DNA of 64,000 nucleotides from Confluentibacter citreus. Its GTDB lineage: Bacteria > Bacteroidota > Bacteroidia > Flavobacteriales > Flavobacteriaceae. The stretch's first letter is position 1, and each line of letters starts with the position of its first letter. Location: positions 1,275,189-1,339,188 of the forward strand of contig NZ_NIXN01000001.1 in the NCBI RefSeq assembly GCF_002807055.1, given 5' to 3'. Of the stretch, positions 36,861 to 45,350 are shown piece after piece. Under the pieces are notes generated by a model. The model worked only from the letters and a program-made list of their open reading frames with translations. It was not told the DNA's origin and did not search any database. The translations under genes and the position numbers were made by a program.

Positions 36861-37709
36861 ATGAAAAAGCCAAGCAAATTCCCGGCACAAAAGCTATCCC
36901 AGCCAGGAGAAGAACATAAAATGAATCCTCAACCAGAGTTAATACGCGCAAATTATAAGGGCTCTGAAAAATTAAAAAATAAAATTGCTTTAGTTACAGG
37001 GGGCGATAGCGGTATTGGAGGTAGCACTGTCTTACATTTTGCTAAAGAAGGAGCAGACATTGCACTGGTTTATTTAAAAGAGACCACTGATGCCAAAAAT
37101 ATAAAAAAACTAGTGGAAAAAGAAGGTAGAAAATGCCTTCTTATCAAAATGGATTTAAAGCAAGAGGCGAATTGCAATGCAAGTATTGAAGCTTGTGTTA
37201 AGGAATATGGACACATAAATATTTTAGTTAACAATGCCGCTATGCAGTTTCCAAAAGATTCCCTTACAGAGATCAATAAACAACAACTGCACAAAACTTT
37301 TGAGACTAACATATATCCGTTTTTTTATTTGACCAGAGCGGCTTTAAAATATTTTAAGAAGGGTGATGTTGTAATAAATACAAGTTCGGTTACTGCTTAC
37401 AGAGGAAGCGAACATCTCATTGATTATGCTAGCACAAAAGGAGCGATTGTAAGTTTTACAAGATCGTTATCTGCACAATTGGCTAAAAAAGGAATCCGTG
37501 TTAATGGTGTTGCTCCGGGGCCTATTTGGACACCGCTTATTCCAGCTAGTTTTGATGATGTAACCGACTTTGGTCAAGATACCCCAATGGGCAGAGCTGG
37601 GCAACCCAGTGAGGTTGGGCCTGCTTATGTTTTTTTGGCATGTGAAGATAGTAGTTATATTACAGGTCAATTTATCCATATTAATGGGGGCGAAATTATT
37701 GGTGGTTAA
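36861..37709 (+). CDS. Short-chain dehydrogenase/reductase, general-stress type
   Basis: 282 residues from the ATG at 36861; nine upstream codons in the same frame do not fit the family N-terminus. The typical long leader KKPSKFPAQKLSQPGEEHKM precedes the Rossmann motif TGGDSGIG (46-53). The catalytic set is Ser175/176 in NTSSVTAYRG, Tyr189 and Lys193 in YASTKG. The leader is characteristic of the YdaD/GSP39 group of stress-induced SDRs. The substrate is unknown; NADP(H) or NAD(H) use cannot be decided by eye. Confidence 0.88.
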   Translation: MKKPSKFPAQKLSQPGEEHKMNPQPELIRANYKGSEKLKNKIALVTGGDSGIGGSTVLHFAKEGADIALVYLKETTDAKNIKKLVEKEGRKCLLIKMDLKQEANCNASIEACVKEYGHINILVNNAAMQFPKDSLTEINKQQLHKTFETNIYPFFYLTRAALKYFKKGDVVINTSSVTAYRGSEHLIDYASTKGAIVSFTRSLSAQLAKKGIRVNGVAPGPIWTPLIPASFDDVTDFGQDTPMGRAGQPSEVGPAYVFLACEDSSYITGQFIHINGGEIIGG

Positions 37710-37883
37710 TTTGGATCCAAGCCGTTTTATTTTTTGAGAAAATATAATTTAAGAAATCTTAATAAATTTCCTTTTGAAATTTGCATGTTGTTAAGTGCTA
37801 GTAGTTTTTTATATTGTCAATTTGTAACCGGTAAGCTTAAGAAGAGAACTTTAGATTATACATAAATCAAAATTGATTATTTT

Positions 37884-38462
37884 TTGAATACTAAACATAT
37901 ATATCCCAAATCTATTGCTAATGAAGTTAAAATGGCGTTGTCATATTATCCTGAACTAAAGGATGTGGCTATAGAGTTTAAATTCAAAAAAAATATTAGG
38001 AAATCCACCATGCAAGCTCAACCAACTATTGGTACTGTATTCTTGGCTAAAAAAAAGCGAAAATATGTAGTATTAATAAGTAAAACCTTTAGAATTTCGG
38101 ATAACATTTACCAAACTAAAGATATTCCTCCCATGGTATTGATAGGATGGTTTGGACACGAATTGGGTCATATAATGGATTATCATCAACGGAGTGGTTT
38201 TAATTTGATAGGCTTTGGTTTAGGGTATTTGTTCTCTGAAAGGTTTATGAAAAAAGCTGAACGTGATGCTGATACCTTTGCGGTTATGCATGGTATGGAA
38301 GATTATATTTTGGCTACCAAAAACTTTATTTTAAATGAGGCTGGCTTTCTTGAAAAATATAAAAATAGGATAAAACGGTTTTATCTATCTCCAGAAGAAA
38401 TTATGATGATTGTTCAAGAAAGAGAGGATAATCCAAAGTTATTTAAAGAAAATGAGAATTAG
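37884..38462 (+). CDS. M48-like zinc metallopeptidase (minigluzincin type)
   Basis: 192 residues. The start is a TTG at 37884; an ATG at 37932 is a fallback that would remove the conserved-looking YPKSIANEVKMALSYYPELK opening. The zinc motif is His92-Glu93-x-x-His96 in WFGHELGHIMDY, with a third ligand likely Glu126 in KKAERDADTFAV. A hydrophobic stretch lies between them. It is small for M48 and has no signal peptide. The last 4 bp overlap the convergent GH3-type gene. Proteolytic activity is inferred from the motif. Confidence 0.75.
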   Translation: MNTKHIYPKSIANEVKMALSYYPELKDVAIEFKFKKNIRKSTMQAQPTIGTVFLAKKKRKYVVLISKTFRISDNIYQTKDIPPMVLIGWFGHELGHIMDYHQRSGFNLIGFGLGYLFSERFMKKAERDADTFAVMHGMEDYILATKNFILNEAGFLEKYKNRIKRFYLSPEEIMMIVQEREDNPKLFKENEN

Positions 38463-39982
38463 ATATTCCATTTGGCAACAAATGTTTCCCACTCAGAAAA
38501 TGTATCTTCATTCATAACGCGTTGCATTTTAACTTGTCCGCCTTTCTTATTATTAACAGCGTTCCATTCATAAAAAATCGATGATGGAATGGTTTTTGCC
38601 TTCACACCTTTTAATGCTTTAGTACGGGCCACATCGTAATTTTTATTAGCTTTTAAATAATCATCTATTGATTGGGCTAGTACATCACTTTCAATATTAT
38701 CTACTGTGCCTAAATACCAACTATGATAGAATTCGCCCTCATAACGTTTTGCACATATAGTATATTCCCTTATTTCAATATTAAAGCTTTCTTCAAGGTG
38801 TTTAATGGCATCATCCAGTTTGTTCACGGAAAGCTGAGACCCTACAGTGTTTAAGAAAAATTTAGTACGCCCGGTTATTTTAATCTCTGCTCTTTCAATA
38901 TCCTTAAATTCAATAGTATCACCAATAATATATCTCCAAGCGCCAGCAACGGTGCTTATAATTAATACATACTCTTTGTTGAGTTCTACGCTATCAAGGG
39001 TATGGGCTGGAGCCTTAGGTTTTATTGAGCCATCTTCATTTATATATTCTGGGAGAAAAGGGACAAATTCAAAATAAATACCCTGATTTGTAGCTAATTG
39101 CATAGCGTCTGTTTCCGGTCTGGTTTGAAATGCCATAAATCCTTCAGATGCTAAGTATGTATCAATAACGGTAATGGGTCTACCCATAAGGGTGTTAAAG
39201 GTTTTTTCATAGGGACCAAATGCAACACCACCAGATGTATATACTTCTAAATTTGGCCAAATTTCATGAATATTTTTTACTTTGTTATGAGAAATAACCT
39301 CAATCAACATGAGCTCAATCCAGGAAGGGATACCGCTTATGGCACCTATGTCCCAATCTGTAGCATGTTCGGCAATTTGGCGAATACGGGTGTCCCAATC
39401 TTTAATCTGAGCAATATCTTCACCCGGTTTATAATAACCTCTAAACCAGGCAGGAATATTGCTCGCGCTTATACCGCTAATTTCGCCTTCTAAATGTCCT
39501 TCTTTTTCGAGTAAATCAGTTGAACTTCCTAGCATTAAGATGCCTTTTTCAAAAAAAGCAGCAGGCAAATCAAAATTACTTAATGCCAAAATTTGTGCAA
39601 TTCCAGTAGATTTGATGTTATCAATCATGGCTTGAGTTACAGGAATGCGTTTACTGGCTTTTCCAGTAGTACCGGCACTGAGTGCATAATAATCTGGATT
39701 ATCTGGCCATGTTACATTGGTTTGTCCTTCATGTAGTTTAGACCACCAGGCTTCATTTATGTTATTATAATCAAAATAGGGAATCGTATCAGCGAAGCGT
39801 GTTTGCATGTCTTCACTTTCCAAGATGTCATCAAAATTATAGAATTTACCAAAAGCAGTATCCTTAGCTGTTTCAAGTAAATATTGTAATACCTCCTTCT
39901 GATTTTTGATAGGGTTGGATGAGGGCGTTAATTTTTCCGTTAACTCTATGGCCCCTTTAATAATGTTTCCTATAATATTCAT
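38459..39982 (-). CDS. GH3 auxin-responsive-promoter-family acyl-adenylate-forming enzyme
   Basis: 507 residues of the ANL superfamily. The ATP-binding loop is LSAGTTGKASKRIP (101-114); other blocks are LEVYTSGGVAFGPYEKTFN, VIDTYLASEGFMAFQT, RYIIGDTIEFKD and ITGRTKFFLNTVGSQLSVNKLD. Plant GH3 proteins conjugate amino acids to jasmonate or auxin; bacterial members are common in Bacteroidota and their substrates are unknown. This is a different family from the GH3 glycosidases despite the name. It lies downstream of the PfpI gene, with a hairpin between. Confidence 0.86.
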   Translation of the reverse strand: MNIIGNIIKGAIELTEKLTPSSNPIKNQKEVLQYLLETAKDTAFGKFYNFDDILESEDMQTRFADTIPYFDYNNINEAWWSKLHEGQTNVTWPDNPDYYALSAGTTGKASKRIPVTQAMIDNIKSTGIAQILALSNFDLPAAFFEKGILMLGSSTDLLEKEGHLEGEISGISASNIPAWFRGYYKPGEDIAQIKDWDTRIRQIAEHATDWDIGAISGIPSWIELMLIEVISHNKVKNIHEIWPNLEVYTSGGVAFGPYEKTFNTLMGRPITVIDTYLASEGFMAFQTRPETDAMQLATNQGIYFEFVPFLPEYINEDGSIKPKAPAHTLDSVELNKEYVLIISTVAGAWRYIIGDTIEFKDIERAEIKITGRTKFFLNTVGSQLSVNKLDDAIKHLEESFNIEIREYTICAKRYEGEFYHSWYLGTVDNIESDVLAQSIDDYLKANKNYDVARTKALKGVKAKTIPSSIFYEWNAVNNKKGGQVKMQRVMNEDTFSEWETFVAKWNI

Positions 39983-40006
39983 ATAACTATTTCTTTTTAA
40001 AACTAA

Positions 40007-40035
40007 TTAAGAGAAGCTCATCGAGCTTCTCTTAA
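40007..40035 (-). terminator. Hairpin after pfpI-like gene
   Basis: TTAAGAGAAGCTC (40007-40019) pairs perfectly with GAGCTTCTCTTAA (40023-40035) around a 3-nt loop. On the minus strand it is followed by TTAGTTTT. It lies between the PfpI-like stop and the GH3-type start, so the two are probably separate units. Confidence 0.6.
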
Positions 40036-40063
40036 TATATAGTTGAGATTGAGGCGAAAATTT

Positions 40064-40627
40064 CTAAGCTTTTAAAACTTCTTTTTCATATTTACCTTCA
40101 GCTACTTCTTCAATAATCTTATTTATAAAAGCAGGCAAATCTTGTGGATCTCGACTTGTAATTAATCCAGAATCTACAACCACTTCTTGATTTTTCCAAC
40201 GTGCACCAGCATTGATAAGATCATCTTTTATGCTGAAGTAAGACGTTACCGTTCTATTTTCTATGACTTTGGCACTAATTAGCAACCATGGCGCATGACA
40301 AATGGCGGCAACAGGTTTTCGTTGTGAAAAAAAATTCCTGATAAATGATAAAGCGTCTTCATTAACCCGCAATAAATCTGGATTAATAACACCTCCCGGT
40401 AGTATTAATGCACTATAGTCAGATGGATTGGCATTCTTAGCTAATTTATCTACTTTAATAGTTTCTCCCCAATTTTTATCATCCCAGCTTTTAATGTTAC
40501 CTTCTTTTATTGAAATGATCTCTACAGTCGCGCCTTGTTCTTTCAAAGCTTTTAAGGGGTCGAATAATTCTGATTTTTCAAATCCATCAGTAGCTAATAT
40601 GGCGATTCTTTTGTTTTGTAGTTTCAT
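40064..40627 (-). CDS. PfpI/DJ-1-family class I glutamine amidotransferase-like protein
   Basis: 187 residues. The nucleophile elbow is AICHAPW with Cys110 and His111; Glu17/Glu20 of DGFEKSEL provides the acidic partner, and ALILPGGVINPD is the family block. PfpI-like members (YhbO, YraA) are stress-induced and have been assigned protease or deglycase activity, the latter debated. It is single, divergent from the porin gene, and ends the run of stress families. Confidence 0.87.
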   Translation of the reverse strand: MKLQNKRIAILATDGFEKSELFDPLKALKEQGATVEIISIKEGNIKSWDDKNWGETIKVDKLAKNANPSDYSALILPGGVINPDLLRVNEDALSFIRNFFSQRKPVAAICHAPWLLISAKVIENRTVTSYFSIKDDLINAGARWKNQEVVVDSGLITSRDPQDLPAFINKIIEEVAEGKYEKEVLKA

Positions 40628-40964
40628 ATTTATGATTTTAAAAATTAAATGTGTCTTGTTTTGATTTTAGACAGATTAAAGATATTGACAGTAATATTAT
40701 CGAATGTGCTCTATTACAATTTTGATTGACTTAATAGCTTGTCTATTTATAAATTGAAAAGGAGGAATAGAACTTAATTCCTAAAAAAAGTATTAATAAT
40801 GGTACTTTGAACTAACCGTTGGTTGTAAGAGTGATATATTCTTACAGTATTATGTTGTTGGTTATAATGGCAATTATGTAAAAAGGATATAATATTTTAT
40901 AATAGATAAGACGTTGCGGTATTGCACCTTTGTTGAGTATAATTTAAACATAAAAATTATTAGT
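40628..40964. other. Divergent intergenic region
   Basis: 337 bp between the PfpI-like gene (minus) and the porin-like gene (plus). No gene, tRNA or clear promoter pair is visible. Confidence 0.45.
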
Positions 40965-41612
40965 ATGAAAAACAGAATTTATTCAGCTCTAATTTTAATT
41001 TTTGGAGCCTCATTGATAACGGCACAAGCTCAAACAAACGATCCATTACAAGTTCAATTTGGTGTTAAAGGAGGGGTTAATTTTTCAAATATGTATACTG
41101 AAGATGTTGATGACGACAATATGTTAACAAGCTTTAATGCGGGTTTGTATGTAAACATTCCAGTATCAAGTTCTTTATCCATTCAGCCTGAATTTTTATA
41201 TAGTAGAAAAGGATCTGAATTAAGTTATGATAATTTATTTGCAACAGGTACAGCTAAATTTAAATTGAATTATATAGAAGTTCCTGTTTTATTGAAAATG
41301 AATGTAACGGATAATTTTAATATCCATGTGGGTCCTTACGTTGCTTATTTAATTGATTCACAAGTAACAAATGAGTCAAGTGAGGGAACTTATGATTTTG
41401 AAAGTAATTTTGATAACGACGATTTCAATAAGTTTGATGCGGGTCTATCAGCTGGTATTGGTTTTGATTTTGATTCATTTGGAATTGGAGCCCGTTACAA
41501 TTATGGCCTCATAGCTGTAGGAAAAGAAAGAGATTTCGGTGGAACAACCTACACGGTGCCAGATGGCAAAAATAGTAACATAAGCATTTATTTCGCTTTA
41601 AAATTAAATTAA
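40965..41612 (+). CDS. Outer-membrane beta-barrel protein (PorT-like porin family)
   Basis: 215 residues from the ATG at 40965, chosen because it begins a signal peptide (MKNRIYSALI..., ending AQAQ); the frame upstream to 40914 is not needed. The mature protein alternates polar and hydrophobic residues in eight-strand-barrel style: QFGVKGGVNFSNMY, YIEVPVLLKMNV, IHVGPYVAYLID and a last strand ISIYFALKLN. It is annotated as the generic OMP_b-brl_2 type. Function unknown. An 18-bp hairpin terminator follows. Confidence 0.83.
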   Translation: MKNRIYSALILIFGASLITAQAQTNDPLQVQFGVKGGVNFSNMYTEDVDDDNMLTSFNAGLYVNIPVSSSLSIQPEFLYSRKGSELSYDNLFATGTAKFKLNYIEVPVLLKMNVTDNFNIHVGPYVAYLIDSQVTNESSEGTYDFESNFDNDDFNKFDAGLSAGIGFDFDSFGIGARYNYGLIAVGKERDFGGTTYTVPDGKNSNISIYFALKLN

Positions 41613-41618
41613 GAACGG

Positions 41619-41660
41619 TAGCAAAAAAAAACACTGATTTTACAGTGTTTTTTTTTGCTA
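41619..41660. terminator. Strong bidirectional terminator
   Basis: An 18-bp perfect stem (TAGCAAAAAAAAACACTG at 41619-41636, complement at 41643-41660) with a 6-nt loop. The A9/T9 tracts make it a terminator in both directions, although the next gene is co-directional. Confidence 0.82.
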
Positions 41661-41712
41661 TTACTACACATCAATTATAATAAAACAATTATTCAATCCA
41701 TAAATTAAAACC

Positions 41713-42243
41713 ATGAAAAACACCATAAAAATCCTAGTAATTATTTGTGTTTCTATCTGCACAAATTTTTCTTACTCACAAGACAATGCTGATACTTATG
41801 AAAGAAGTCTTAAACTAGGTGTTGGTCTTAGTGGAGGTTTACCTTTTAATGATCCTTATAGCTTTAATGTAGGGGGAGACGTAAGGCTGCAATACAATAT
41901 TTCGAAAACATATTCTTTAACCTTCACTACAGGTTATAATAATTTATTTGTTGATGATGATGGTGTAAATTTTGGTTACATTCCAATAAAAGTTGGTTAT
42001 AAAACATTTCTCTTTAGTAATGAATTTTATGTAATGGGTGAAATGGGAGGTGTGTTTTCCGTGACTAAGGAATATAACAACAATTCTATGCTTTTTGGAC
42101 CAAGTATTGGATATGCAACCAAATATGTAGATATAAGTATAAGATATGAATTTTTAAAAGACTTTCCTATTATTAAAGATGGTATAGCAGATAATGGCTT
42201 AGGCCAGGTATTGGTTCGTCTTGCTTATGGTTTTGATTTGTAA
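41713..42243 (+). CDS. Exported small beta-barrel-like hypothetical protein
   Basis: 176 residues. Signal peptide about 1-22 (ends FSYSQ). The mature part is rich in amphipathic strands (LKLGVGLSGGLPF, LQYNISKTYSLTFTTGYNN, VLVRLAYGFDL) and ends in a hydrophobic-aromatic strand, as outer-membrane barrels do. I recognise no specific family. It is separated from the preceding porin-like gene by a strong terminator, so it has its own promoter. Confidence 0.68.
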   Translation: MKNTIKILVIICVSICTNFSYSQDNADTYERSLKLGVGLSGGLPFNDPYSFNVGGDVRLQYNISKTYSLTFTTGYNNLFVDDDGVNFGYIPIKVGYKTFLFSNEFYVMGEMGGVFSVTKEYNNNSMLFGPSIGYATKYVDISIRYEFLKDFPIIKDGIADNGLGQVLVRLAYGFDL

Positions 42244-42335
42244 CAAGAATTCAGGGCTAGTTGAACCCAACTAATCGTTAGTTAGAGAAAGTCAATTATT
42301 AAAATTAAAATTTCTTGCTTCCTAACTTTGGGAGT

Positions 42336-43265
42336 TTAAGCTACATTCATCATTTTCAAAACGTTGTCAATATGTGATTTGCTGGCTAGATTGGTTCCTT
42401 CATTCATCGTTGTTGCGACACCACAAACAACGCCCCATTTTAAAATATCCTTTACCAAAAAATCGTTCTTAATTCCATAGATTAACCCTGCCACCATACT
42501 ATCGCCAGCACCAATAGTGCTTTTTACCGATACTGAAGGAGTGGACTGATAAACAATACCATCCTTAGATGCCATAAAGGCGCCTCTTGCACCTAAAGAA
42601 ACTACAACATACGTAGCATTACCAGATTTAACCCTGTCTAAAGCAAAGGCTTCTTGTTCCATGCTTGATAAAAATTCTTTACCAGCCCATTGTGCCAACT
42701 CTTTTTGATTGGGTTTTACCAGAAAAACCTTTTCTTTAAGTGCCTCTGCGAGTGCGGGGCCCGAAGTATCAATAACAATCCTAATGTTTTTGTTGGATAC
42801 ATATTGGATTAATGTCGCATAATAATCTGTTGCTACGTTTGGTGGAAGGCTTCCGCTTAAAACAAGCATATCACCATTACTAAGGCATTTATCTAGCACC
42901 GACTTTAGCTCAACGAGTTCCACATCTTGTAATCCATGACTTGGCATCCCAAAACGATATTGAAAATTGGTTTTTGTATCCACAATGGACAGGTTTTCCC
43001 TTGTCCATGCTTTTACAGACATAGTTTCCGGATTAATGCCTTCTTTTAAAAGTAATTCATTAAGATTTTTCCCAGTATCACCACCGGAAGTAAATATACA
43101 ACGTGTTTGTTCATTAAGCCTATTGAGCACTCTAGAGACGTTAATACCACCGCCGCCAGGTTGATAACCTATGGAATGGCATTGGAGCTTTTGGTCAGGC
43201 ACCAAGCCATCTACTTTGGCACTTTTATCTAAAGCAGGATTTATGGTAAGTGTTATGATATTCAA
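42336..43265 (-). CDS. PfkB-family hexose kinase (1-phosphofructokinase type)
   Basis: 309 residues. Ribokinase-like fold of the LacC/FruK subgroup: TINPALDKSAKV at the start, YQPGGGGINVSRVLNRL for sugar binding, and the C-terminal anion hole with catalytic Asp in TIGAGDSMVAGL (about 252-263). This subgroup includes 6-phosphofructokinase II, 1-phosphofructokinase and tagatose-6-phosphate kinase; I cannot choose. No PTS gene is adjacent, which makes a fructose-PTS role less likely. Monocistronic. Confidence 0.86.
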   Translation of the reverse strand: MNIITLTINPALDKSAKVDGLVPDQKLQCHSIGYQPGGGGINVSRVLNRLNEQTRCIFTSGGDTGKNLNELLLKEGINPETMSVKAWTRENLSIVDTKTNFQYRFGMPSHGLQDVELVELKSVLDKCLSNGDMLVLSGSLPPNVATDYYATLIQYVSNKNIRIVIDTSGPALAEALKEKVFLVKPNQKELAQWAGKEFLSSMEQEAFALDRVKSGNATYVVVSLGARGAFMASKDGIVYQSTPSVSVKSTIGAGDSMVAGLIYGIKNDFLVKDILKWGVVCGVATTMNEGTNLASKSHIDNVLKMMNVA

Positions 43266-43411
43266 AAGTTATTATTTTTAAGATTAGGAGTATTTTAAAC
43301 ACTTCTAATATAGTTATAAACTTTTAATTTGTATTTAAAAAGTTGATTCTTAATCATCATTAATGAAGATCCTTTCAAACTAAAGTGGGCCAATAATCAC
43401 CTAAAAAAATA

Positions 43412-43443
43412 AAGCCTTGAAAATATTATAATTTTCAAGGCTT
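43412..43443 (-). terminator. Terminator of the tRNA-Lys transcript
   Basis: AAGCCTTGAAAAT (43412-43424) and ATTTTCAAGGCTT (43431-43443) form a perfect 13-bp stem. On the minus strand it is followed by TTTATTTTTTT, 29 bp after the tRNA 3' end. Confidence 0.82.
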
Positions 43444-43472
43444 CGTAACTACTTGTTGAAAGTTAATTAAAG

Positions 43473-43545
43473 TGACCGGGCTGGGATTCGAACCCAGGAC
43501 CCTTTCATTAAAAGTGAAATGCTCTACCGACTGAGCTACCAGGTC
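43473..43545 (-). tRNA. tRNA-Lys (anticodon TTT)
   Basis: A 73-nt cloverleaf read on the minus strand. It has a D-arm AGCTC...GAGC, an anticodon arm TTTCA-CTTTTAA-TGAAA giving TTT, a T-arm CTGGG-TTCGAAT-CCCAG and discriminator A73; CCA is not encoded. The acceptor stem GACCTGG/CCCGGTC has one mismatch, T5 against C68 (positions 43541 and 43478), where the usual flavobacterial sequence has A68. Confidence 0.95.
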
Positions 43546-43565
43546 TAGTCTCTTTAATGAGGGTG

Positions 43566-43596
43566 CAAATATAAAATGTTTAATTAATAAAACAAT
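43566..43596 (-). promoter_or_regulatory. tRNA-Lys promoter
   Basis: On the minus strand ATTG (43593-43596), 19 bp, then TATATTTG (43566-43573), 20 bp before the tRNA. It fits the Bacteroidota -33/-7 form and its -7 box is identical to that of the second rRNA-type promoter at the right edge. Confidence 0.65.
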
Positions 43597-43672
43597 GCTT
43601 TTTTTGTATAATTTTTTGTTTTTTTGCCTGACGAATATCTATGTTTTTAAGAATCAATTTAAAAGCCAAATA

Positions 43673-44194
43673 ATGAATGTAATATTAATTGGGTATATGG
43701 CTTCTGGAAAGTCAACTATAGGGAAGATTTTAGCAAATAAATTGAATTATGATTTTATTGATTTAGATGATTATATCGAAAAAGAGGAGCAAACCTCTAT
43801 TGTAAATATTTTTAAATCTAAAGGAGAAATTTATTTTAGAAAGTTGGAAACAGCACATTTAAAAACAATTTTAACGAATAAAAACAACGTGGTTTTATCC
43901 CTTGGAGGTGGTACCCCTTGCTACGGAAACAATATGGATGTTATTTTAAACGACAACAATTCTAAAAGTATTTACTTAAAAACTGGGATTCCTGAATTGG
44001 TTAGTAGATTAAAAAATGAAAAATCCAAACGCCCTTTAATAGCTCATATAAAAACTGACGATTTGCTTACTGAGTTTATTGGTAAACATTTATTTGAACG
44101 TTCTCAATTTTATAATCTGGCAGAAGTAAAAATTACAACCGACAATAAAACAGAAACTGATATTGTAGAAGAATTGCTTTTAAATTTATTCTAA
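43673..44194 (+). CDS. aroK: Shikimate kinase
   Basis: 173 residues from the ATG at 43673 (MNVILIGYMAS...); the longer frame starting at 43595 overlaps promoter-like T-rich sequence. P-loop GYMASGKST is at 7-15, the shikimate-binding Asp is in FIDLDDYIE, the Arg in IYFRKLE, and the GGG turn in LSLGGGTPCY. The reaction is ATP-dependent 3-phosphorylation of shikimate in chorismate synthesis. The stop overlaps the convergent phosphoribosyltransferase gene by 9 bp. Confidence 0.92.
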   Translation: MNVILIGYMASGKSTIGKILANKLNYDFIDLDDYIEKEEQTSIVNIFKSKGEIYFRKLETAHLKTILTNKNNVVLSLGGGTPCYGNNMDVILNDNNSKSIYLKTGIPELVSRLKNEKSKRPLIAHIKTDDLLTEFIGKHLFERSQFYNLAEVKITTDNKTETDIVEELLLNLF

Positions 44195-44689
44195 AAAGGC
44201 TTCAAAAGATTTTCCATCTAAATTGATATGCACATGTTCGTGTAACGACGTTGATAAGGAAATACCTTTAAAATCGGCTTTAACGGGATACTTTTTATGG
44301 TTTCTATTTACCAAAACAGCCGTTTTAAATTGTTTTAATGGCACATTCAAAAAATGTTTTACACCATAAATTAGTGTCGTTCCAGAATTCAATACATCAT
44401 CCACCAACACCAAGGATTTGTTTTTATAATCCTCCGGAGAAAGAGAGGTTTTAATATCTAACCAAGGATTTTTTTTATCGATGGTTACTTTGCAAAGTAT
44501 CACATTTATGTCTGATATTTTTTGAAGAACCGTTTTCAATTTTTTAGCAAAAATATAGCCATTACTATCTATGCCAGCTAAAACAACTTCCTTTTCATTC
44601 ACATTTGCTTCATAAATTTGAAACGCAATACGTCTAATTTTATGATTGATTTCGTCGTGGTTTAGTATTATATTGTTTTTAACTTCCAT
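44186..44689 (-). CDS. Phosphoribosyltransferase-family protein (PyrR-like)
   Basis: 167 residues of the type I PRTase fold. The PRPP-binding loop is LVLVDDVLNSGTT (about 94-106). HEHVHINLDGK near the end and the absence of a specific base-binding hood leave the substrate undefined. PyrR-like uracil phosphoribosyltransferase or regulator is the closest general type. It overlaps aroK by 9 bp at the 3' ends. Confidence 0.8.
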   Translation of the reverse strand: MEVKNNIILNHDEINHKIRRIAFQIYEANVNEKEVVLAGIDSNGYIFAKKLKTVLQKISDINVILCKVTIDKKNPWLDIKTSLSPEDYKNKSLVLVDDVLNSGTTLIYGVKHFLNVPLKQFKTAVLVNRNHKKYPVKADFKGISLSTSLHEHVHINLDGKSFEAFLE

Positions 44690-44802
44690 AAGTTTTGGTT
44701 AAAAAATTAAAAGTATAAAATTACTCATTTTTATTTGTTTACTTTACTTTTTTTCAAATGACAGATTGAACATGTCGCATTCACTTTCTACGGAATTAAA
44801 TG

Positions 44803-45180
44803 TTATTCATTAGATGCTTCATCATTATAATCGTCTATATCCCTTCTATCTTTTTTAGTTGGTCTTCCTACACCTTTTTCTCTATAATAATCCTTCGCGT
44901 ATTTTAAGAGTTCTTGTGCTTCAAATTGTTCCTTCGGGGTTTTGTCAATTCTATATATATCAACCAATTTGGCGCCAACTCTGCTTTCGGGGAGGTCATT
45001 GACGGTAATTTGATATTTTATTTGATTTAATCTTATCTCAATGTTATCCTGTGCATAAACTTCCCTACTAGGTTTTACAATATCATTGTTTACCCTAATA
45101 TGTCCTTTTTTACAAGCGGTAGTAGCTAAAGTTCTGGTTTTATAGTACCTAACACACCATAAATACTTATCAATTCGCAT
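44803..45180 (-). CDS. hslR: S4-domain RNA-binding protein (Hsp15 type)
   Basis: 125 residues. An S4 fold at 1-60: MRIDKYLWCVRYYKTRTLATTACKKGHIRVN is the family opening of Hsp15. The tail is basic and Asp-rich. Hsp15 binds 50S subunits carrying stalled nascent chains and is heat-induced in E. coli. The symbol is by family. The gene is divergent from the FKBP lipoprotein gene, with short facing promoters between. Confidence 0.83.
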   Translation of the reverse strand: MRIDKYLWCVRYYKTRTLATTACKKGHIRVNNDIVKPSREVYAQDNIEIRLNQIKYQITVNDLPESRVGAKLVDIYRIDKTPKEQFEAQELLKYAKDYYREKGVGRPTKKDRRDIDDYNDEASNE

Positions 45181-45350
45181 ATAATATTTATAAAAACTAC
45201 GTTAATGTTCTTGTGCAAGATTACTTTAAAATTGTATCTTGCGACCTCAAAAATAAACAATAATGATACATTTACTATTTAAATCTGTAAATGTTGAATG
45301 GTTATATATTGTATTATATGAAAGTAGAGAAAAACAATAAAAAATTGCAA

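Noticed and set aside
44186..44194. 9-bp overlap of aroK and the phosphoribosyltransferase as an antisense control device
   Set aside because: Small convergent overlaps are common in compact genomes; nothing else suggests regulation.
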